This document shows positions 58,931 to 64,000 of a DNA stretch of 64,000 bases, one piece after another. The translations under genes were made by a program, and so were the position numbers. The notes beneath the pieces are model-generated. The model was not told where the DNA came from. It worked only from the letters and a program-made list of their open reading frames with translations, and searched no databases. The DNA is from an uncultured bacterium (GTDB lineage Bacteria; Actinomycetota; Coriobacteriia; Coriobacteriales; Coriobacteriaceae), in contig CAJMMD010000001.1 in assembly GCA_905214465.1 (NCBI GenBank), forward strand, positions 62,001 to 126,000. The letters run 5' to 3'. Each line of letters starts with the position of its first letter. Position 1 is the first letter of the stretch.

Positions 58931-60829
58931 TTAATCCAGCTCTTTTAAGCCATGCGCGAGCTGCCAGTATTCGCCGTGCTGAGCGAGCAGCTCTTCGTGC
59001 GTGCCGCGCTCGATGATGCGGCCGTGTTCAAGGACCATGATGGCATCGGCGTCGCGGACGGTGGACAGGCGGTGCGCGATCATAAACGTGGTGCGTCCGC
59101 GCATGATGCGGTCCATGCCGCGCTCGATGAGCTTTTCGGTGCGCGTGTCGATAGAGCTCGTGGCCTCGTCCAGGATGAGCACCGGCGGGTCGGCGACGGC
59201 CACGCGCGCGATGGCGAGCAGCTGACGCTGACCCTGCGACAGGTTGGCGCCATCGGCCGTGACCGGCGTGTCGTACCCTCTAGGCAGGCGGCGAATAAAC
59301 GAATCCGCGCAGGCGGCCTCGGCAGCGGCGCGCACTTCCTCGTCGGTCGCGTCGAGCTTGCCAAAGCGGATGTTCTGTGCAATGGTGCCGCTAAACAGGT
59401 GCGTGTCCTGCAGCACAATGCCGAGCGACCCGCGCAGGCTGGCCTTGGCAATGTGCTTGACGTCGATGCCGTCGTACGTGATCTCGCCGTCATCGACCTC
59501 GTAGAAGCGGTTGATGAGGTTGGTGATGGTCGTCTTACCTGCGCCTGTGGAGCCCACAAAGGCGATCTTTTGGCCCGGCTTGGCAAACAGGTTGAGGTCC
59601 GTGAGCACACGGGTGCCCGACACGTAGGAAAAGTCCACGGCATGGAAGCGCACGTCGCCAGCAAGCGGGACCAAGCCGCACGTGAGCTCGGTACCGTCGG
59701 TAGCCACCGCGCGGCCCGACTCATCAACGGCAGCCACATCATGCAGGTGCCCGTACGCGCCCACGCCCTGGCCCTCGGGAATCTTCCATGCCCACGCGGC
59801 GTCGCCCGTCTGCACCAGCTCCACGCAGCCCTCGTCCACCTCGGGCTCAAGATCCATGGCGGCAAACAGGCGCTCGGCACCGGCCAGCGCGTTGAGCAAA
59901 AAGTTGCCCAGCTGCGTGAACTGGTTGATGGGCATGGCGGCCTGACGCACAAAGACCAGGTAGCTTGCGAGCGCACCTACATCGGCGAGCCCCTTGATGC
60001 AGAGCATGCCGCCCGCCACGGCGACGATGGCGTAGTTGGCATAGCCAATCACCACGGTCATGGGAACCATGGAGTTGGCATAGCTCACGGCGGCGGTGCC
60101 GGTACGGCGAAGCTCGTCGTTGCGGCAGGCGAAGCCGGCAACATTCGCTGCCTCGCGGTTAAAGACCTTGATGACCTTTTGGCCCGAGACCATCTCTTCG
60201 ATATATCCGTCCAAGTCGCCAAGCGATGCCTGCTGGGCGGCAAAGAAGCGCTTAGAGCGCGCGCCCGAGTAGCGCGCATACAGCACAATGGCCGCATCGC
60301 ACACGAGCGTGATAATCGTGAGCTGCCAGTTGAGGATGATGAGCATGGCCGTGGTGCCCACAACCTGAATGGCGGCCTGAATCACGTTGGCAAAGCTGTT
60401 GTTGAGCGCCTCGGAGACGGTGTCGACGTCGTTGGTGAAAAAGCTCATGATGTCGCCCGAGCGCGTGCTGTCAAAATAACTGAGCGGCAGCGTCTGGATG
60501 TGCGCGAACAGGTCGCGTCGAATATCGGACACCACGCGTTGGGCCGCACGCACCATAATCTGTGAGTAGCCCAGGGCCGAAAGCACGCCCGCGGCGTAGA
60601 TGATCGCCGTCAGGATGACCTGCTTGGCAAGCAGTTCCTCCCCGCCCGTGGCCAAACCGTTAACGATGGGGCGCACCATGTAGGTGCCGGCGAGGCTCGC
60701 GATGGCGGCGACGGAGGCGAGCACGCCCACCGCGAGCAACGAGAACTTGGCATGCCCCATGTAGGAGAGCAAGCGGCGCACCGTGCGCTTGAGGTCGGCC
60801 GGGCGTGCTTGGGCTGCGGTCTTAGGCAT
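58931..60829 (-). CDS. ABC exporter half-transporter, catalytic subunit
   Basis: A 632-residue ABC exporter subunit: membrane domain in the first 330 residues (LPLSYFDSTRSGDIMSFFTN is typical of exporters), an unusual linker of about 60 residues (EGQGVGAYGHLHDVAAVDES) ahead of the ATPase, Walker A GSTGAGKTT, signature LSQGQRQL, Walker B VLILDEATSSID with the catalytic Glu, and switch His in MIAHRLSTV. ATG 60829 overlaps the upstream subunit gene by eight bases and has GGGGGTGAG before it; the open frame to 61078 is spurious. With its partner it probably forms a heterodimeric multidrug-type exporter. Confidence 0.92.
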   Translation of the reverse strand: MPKTAAQARPADLKRTVRRLLSYMGHAKFSLLAVGVLASVAAIASLAGTYMVRPIVNGLATGGEELLAKQVILTAIIYAAGVLSALGYSQIMVRAAQRVVSDIRRDLFAHIQTLPLSYFDSTRSGDIMSFFTNDVDTVSEALNNSFANVIQAAIQVVGTTAMLIILNWQLTIITLVCDAAIVLYARYSGARSKRFFAAQQASLGDLDGYIEEMVSGQKVIKVFNREAANVAGFACRNDELRRTGTAAVSYANSMVPMTVVIGYANYAIVAVAGGMLCIKGLADVGALASYLVFVRQAAMPINQFTQLGNFLLNALAGAERLFAAMDLEPEVDEGCVELVQTGDAAWAWKIPEGQGVGAYGHLHDVAAVDESGRAVATDGTELTCGLVPLAGDVRFHAVDFSYVSGTRVLTDLNLFAKPGQKIAFVGSTGAGKTTITNLINRFYEVDDGEITYDGIDVKHIAKASLRGSLGIVLQDTHLFSGTIAQNIRFGKLDATDEEVRAAAEAACADSFIRRLPRGYDTPVTADGANLSQGQRQLLAIARVAVADPPVLILDEATSSIDTRTEKLIERGMDRIMRGRTTFMIAHRLSTVRDADAIMVLEHGRIIERGTHEELLAQHGEYWQLAHGLKELD

Positions 60830-62651
60830 GACGCTCACCCCCTTCCAGGGGTGATCCGCCGGGGACGGAGAAAAACGGATCGTTCGCGCAGCCATCGTCG
60901 CTGCCTCCGGCGGCGTCCGCGTTCCCCGCAAACTCCATCTGCGAGGCGTAAATCTCCTGGTAGATGTTGTCGCCCGCCAGCAGTTCCTCGTGCGTGCCCA
61001 CGCCGTGGACACGACCGTCGTCCAACACCACAATGCGATCGGCATCCATGACGCTCGCGATGCGCTGGGCGATGACAATCACCGTCGTATTGGGAATCCG
61101 AGCGATATGCTCGCGGATCTTGGCGTCGGTCGCCATATCGACCGCGCTGGTGGAGTCATCAAAAATGAGCACGCGCGGATGCTTGAGCAGCGTGCGCGCG
61201 ATGCACAGGCGTTGCTTCTGGCCACCCGAAACACCGGCGCCGCCTTGACCCAACTCGCCGTCCAGCCCGCCGATGCGATCGAGGAACTCGTCCACGCACG
61301 CCGCGCGGCAAGCCGCGAGGAGCTCATCGTCCGATGCCTGCGGATTGCCCCACTGCAGGTTCTCGCGCACGGTACCCGTGAACAGCACGTTCTTTTGCAG
61401 CACAATGCCCACGGCGTCGCGTAGGGTCGCGAGGTCGTAGTCGCGCACGTCGTGTCCGCCCACAAGTACGGTGCCCTCAGTGGCGTCGTACAGGCGCGCA
61501 ATCAGCTGCACAAGCGAGCTCTTGCCCGAGCCCGTGCCGCCGAGGATGCCCACCGTCGAGCCGCTCTCGATGCAAAGGTCGATATGCTCGAGCACATCCT
61601 CGGCTGCATCCGCGCGGTATTTAAAGGAAACGTCGCGAAACTCGATACTGCCGTCCGCTGGCGTCGCGGTCGCGAGGTCTCCCGCAGGATTGGCGATAAA
61701 GGGCTCTTCATCGAGCACCTCTGCGATACGGCCCACACTCGTGAGAGCGCGCGTGAGCAGCAAAAACACGTTGGAAATCATCATGAGCGAGTTCATGATC
61801 AGCAGCACGTAGCTCATAAAGCCCGTGAGCGAGCCCACGCCCAGGCGACCTTCGATGATCATGCGGCCGCCAATCCACAGGATCGAGAGCGCAGCCACGT
61901 ACATCGAGAGCTGGAACACCGGCAGGTTGAGCACGGCGGTGCCGAAGGTCTTGGTCGCCGTGCCGGCGAGCTCGGTATTGACGGTGTCGAACTTGTCGCA
62001 CTCGTGCTCGGCGCGCACGTAAGCCTTCACGGCGCGCACGGCGGTAAGGTCCTCTTGCACCACGCCGTTGAGGTGGTCCATCGAGGTCTGGAGTTGGCGG
62101 TAGAGCGGGCTCACGCGCACGGTAATGATACCGAGCACGATGGCGAGCATCGGCAGAATGACGGCAAAGACCGCCGCGAGCTCGCGCGAGAGCGCAAAAG
62201 CGTAGACGAGGCCCATGACCAGATTTACCGGCCCGCGCACCATGGGGCGGAAGCCGTTACCTACGGCGTTTTGAATCACGGTGATGTCGGTGGTCATGCG
62301 AGTGACCAGCGAGCTGGCGTCGTAGTTGTCCAGATTGCCAAAAGCGAGCGTCTGGATCTTACGATACTCGGCCTCGCGCAGGTTAGCGCCCAGCCCCGAG
62401 GCAACGCGGGCGGACGTGCGCGCATAGCCCAAGCCAAGCACCAGCGAACATGCGGCGCACACCAGCATATACGTGCCCTGCAACAGCATGTAGTTGATGT
62501 CGCCCGCGGGCACGCCCACATCGATGATATTTGCCATGATGACCGGGATAAACAGCTCGAGCGCCGTCTCGGCAGTCACAAAGAGCACGCCGAGCATGGC
62601 ATCGCGGCGGTATGCCCCCAGATAGGAAAACAAAATCTTGAGATTGCGCAC
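60822..62651 (-). CDS. ABC exporter half-transporter with degenerate ATP site
   Basis: A 609-residue half-transporter. Membrane domain with MRNLKILFSYLGAYRRDAML at the start; ATPase with Walker A GGTGSGKSS and signature VSGGQKQR, but Walker B reads VLIFDDSTSAVD: the catalytic Glu is Asp. This is the usual sign of the non-hydrolysing site in heterodimeric exporters such as TM287/288 or BmrCD, and the partner gene just downstream has the intact site. GTG 62651 is the only possible start, since an in-frame TGA lies three codons upstream; the Shine-Dalgarno (GGGGGA) is a little distant. Substrate unknown. Confidence 0.92.
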   Translation of the reverse strand: MRNLKILFSYLGAYRRDAMLGVLFVTAETALELFIPVIMANIIDVGVPAGDINYMLLQGTYMLVCAACSLVLGLGYARTSARVASGLGANLREAEYRKIQTLAFGNLDNYDASSLVTRMTTDITVIQNAVGNGFRPMVRGPVNLVMGLVYAFALSRELAAVFAVILPMLAIVLGIITVRVSPLYRQLQTSMDHLNGVVQEDLTAVRAVKAYVRAEHECDKFDTVNTELAGTATKTFGTAVLNLPVFQLSMYVAALSILWIGGRMIIEGRLGVGSLTGFMSYVLLIMNSLMMISNVFLLLTRALTSVGRIAEVLDEEPFIANPAGDLATATPADGSIEFRDVSFKYRADAAEDVLEHIDLCIESGSTVGILGGTGSGKSSLVQLIARLYDATEGTVLVGGHDVRDYDLATLRDAVGIVLQKNVLFTGTVRENLQWGNPQASDDELLAACRAACVDEFLDRIGGLDGELGQGGAGVSGGQKQRLCIARTLLKHPRVLIFDDSTSAVDMATDAKIREHIARIPNTTVIVIAQRIASVMDADRIVVLDDGRVHGVGTHEELLAGDNIYQEIYASQMEFAGNADAAGGSDDGCANDPFFSVPGGSPLEGGERHA

Positions 62652-62845
62652 GCAGGTTCATCCCCCATCAAACGTTGTTCGCAAACCCACGTATTATGGC
62701 GCGCCGTGCGGCGGTGTCAAGTGTTCCGAAATCGATTTCTGCAAGGCTAGCGCAGGCGCCATGCTCACAGGGCGCACGTCCGTATTCAATTAGAAATGAA
62801 CGCGAGCGTGACTTTTTCGCCCCACTGCCGACACAAACCTTGACT

Positions 62846-62860
62846 CTACAATCGTTGTAG
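62846..62860. promoter_or_regulatory. Operator-like palindrome before the MATE gene
   Basis: CTACAATCGTTGTAG is a perfect 5-bp inverted repeat with a 5-base centre, directly after TTGACT (62840-62845), which could be a minus-35 box. It lies about 55 bases before the MATE start. A repressor bound here would cover the promoter; no regulator gene is in the window. Confidence 0.5.
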
Positions 62861-62912
62861 GGTTTTCACTACACTGGTACGTAAACGACCCAAGCCAGAA
62901 AGTGCCCCGCCC

Positions 62913-64000
62913 ATGGAACATGACCTCACACGCGGCAATGTCCTCAAGACCATCGCGGTCTTTGCCCTGCCTTATATGCTCTCGTACTTTTTGCAGATGC
63001 TCTACGGCATGGCCGACCTGTACATGATGGGACAGTTTAGCGGCGCCGCCGGCATCACCGCCGTGGGCAATGGCGCGCAGACGCTCTATATCATTACCGT
63101 GACGCTCGTTGGCCTGGCCATGGGAACGACGGTCATCGTCGGCCACGCCGTGGGTTCGCGCCGCTTCGATCGCGCCGAGACCGCCATCGGTAACACCATC
63201 ACGCTGTTTATGGGCGTCTCGGTGGTGCTGGCCGCCATCTTGCTCGCGCTGTGCCCGCAAATTGTGGCGCTCATTGGCACGCCGGCCGAAGCAGTCGAAG
63301 GAACCGCCGCCTACCTGCGTATCTGCTTTATGGGCATTCCCTTTATTGCCGCGTACAACATCCTCTCGGCCATCTTTCGCGGGCTGGGCGATTCGCGCTC
63401 GCCTATGTACGTGATCGGCGTGGCATGCATCATTAACATCGCGCTCGACTTTCTGTTTATCGGCCACATGGGACTCGGCCCCGTGGGCGCGGCGCTCGGC
63501 ACAGTCATCGCGCAGACGGCGAGCGTGGCTCTCGCGCTCGTGTGGCTCAAGAGCCGCCGTACGCACATTCACCTCAAACGCAGCGACCTGCGCCCCCAGC
63601 CCGAGGTGCTCGGCAGCATTCTTAAGATCGGCGTGCCCGTGGCCGTGCAGGACGGCTGCATCCAGGTGGCGTTTATGTTCATCACCGTCATCGCCAACCA
63701 CCGAGGGCTCGTCGACGCCGCCGCCGTGGGCCTGGTCGAAAAGATGATCAGCTTTTTGTTCATTGTGCCGAGTTCCATGGGCGCTACCGTCAGCGCGCTC
63801 ACGGCGCAAAATGCCGGCGCGGGCAAGGGCGATCGCGCGCGTCAGGTACTCAAGGACGCCATGACCATCTCGGTGGTGTACGGCTGCCTGATCACGGTGC
63901 TGATGTGGCTGGTGGCGCCGGCGTTTATCGGCTTTTTTGCCAAGGACGCTGCAGTAGTCGCCGCCGGTACCGGCTATATGCGCAGCTATATTTTCGACGC
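62913..64000 (+). CDS. MATE family efflux protein, 3' end outside window
   Basis: Cation-coupled multidrug exporter of the MATE family. About 362 codons are visible and the frame runs off the window. The start MEHDLTRGNVLKTIAVFALP is typical, followed by membrane segments MLSYFLQMLYGMADLYMMGQ, TLYIITVTLVGLAMGTTVIV and ITLFMGVSVVLAAILLALCP, and the second repeat unit beginning PEVLGSILKIGVPVAVQDGC. The wording GHAVGSRRFDRAE is a family landmark. ATG 62913 has no strong ribosome binding site. It is divergent from the ABC exporter pair and preceded by an operator-like palindrome. Confidence 0.93.
   Translation, partial: MEHDLTRGNVLKTIAVFALPYMLSYFLQMLYGMADLYMMGQFSGAAGITAVGNGAQTLYIITVTLVGLAMGTTVIVGHAVGSRRFDRAETAIGNTITLFMGVSVVLAAILLALCPQIVALIGTPAEAVEGTAAYLRICFMGIPFIAAYNILSAIFRGLGDSRSPMYVIGVACIINIALDFLFIGHMGLGPVGAALGTVIAQTASVALALVWLKSRRTHIHLKRSDLRPQPEVLGSILKIGVPVAVQDGCIQVAFMFITVIANHRGLVDAAAVGLVEKMISFLFIVPSSMGATVSALTAQNAGAGKGDRARQVLKDAMTISVVYGCLITVLMWLVAPAFIGFFAKDAAVVAAGTGYMRSYIFD

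Noticed and set aside
60830..61078. Extended N terminus of the second ABC exporter subunit
   Set aside because: It lies in the ATPase region of the upstream subunit in another frame; ATG 60829 has its own ribosome binding site.

Overview
The window looks like a chromosome segment of a high-GC Gram-positive gut actinobacterium of the class Coriobacteriia, most probably Collinsella or a close relative. I infer this from the GC-rich coding style, the fused MurT-GatD enzyme, a type III glutamine synthetase, a Gram-positive pilus locus with a class C sortase, and a tmRNA tag ending in ALAA. No database search was possible, so the genus is a judgement and not a measurement.

Layout. 1-3.1 kb: a glycerol dehydrogenase cut by the window edge, a second glycerol dehydrogenase and an iron-containing alcohol dehydrogenase, all on the minus strand. 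3.6-7.9 kb: two overlapping TPR-like unknowns and one long gene joining MurT and GatD. 8.1-8.6 kb: tRNA-Glu followed by a 220-bp element with 34-nt terminal inverted repeats. 8.7-10.8 kb: glnN. 11.2-15.4 kb: metF, a free-standing methionine synthase activation domain and a metH lacking that domain. 15.5-18.5 kb: a UPF0210 protein, a methyltransferase and YhbY. 18.6-21.6 kb: a giant SARP-like ATPase regulator. 22-26 kb: nagB, a PTS IIA domain, glmM, rpsI and rplM (amino-sugar and ribosome functions). 26.1-32.1 kb: a patatin-like lipase, a tandem hairpin array, ssrA, an unknown gene, a RelB/PIN toxin-antitoxin pair, and a metal P-type ATPase with a DUF6110-like partner. 32.3-37.0 kb: a two-gene ABC exporter with a divergent AraC regulator. 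37.2-40.7 kb: gatCAB.

41-52 kb is the most accessory-looking region: a pilus locus (tip-adhesin-like protein, two pilins and, about 3 kb away, a class C sortase). Between the pilin operon terminator and the sortase sit an AbiE-like two-gene system and a duplicated cassette coding a 49-residue basic membrane peptide. The adhesin gene is split by a frameshift exactly at a run of eight G (minus strand), which would make it phase variable. 52.4-64 kb: a HAD phosphatase, an MFS transporter, a MoaC-MobB fusion with moaA, a nuclease-like unknown, a heterodimeric ABC exporter pair and the start of a MATE exporter.

Scattered between genes are several families of palindromic elements: a roughly 37-nt family (five copies), a roughly 65-nt family (four copies), and large palindromes of 137-169 bp with a central 9-bp stem and 5-nt loop (two copies). 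Nearly all lie just past the 3' end of a gene. They are the least explained structure in the window.
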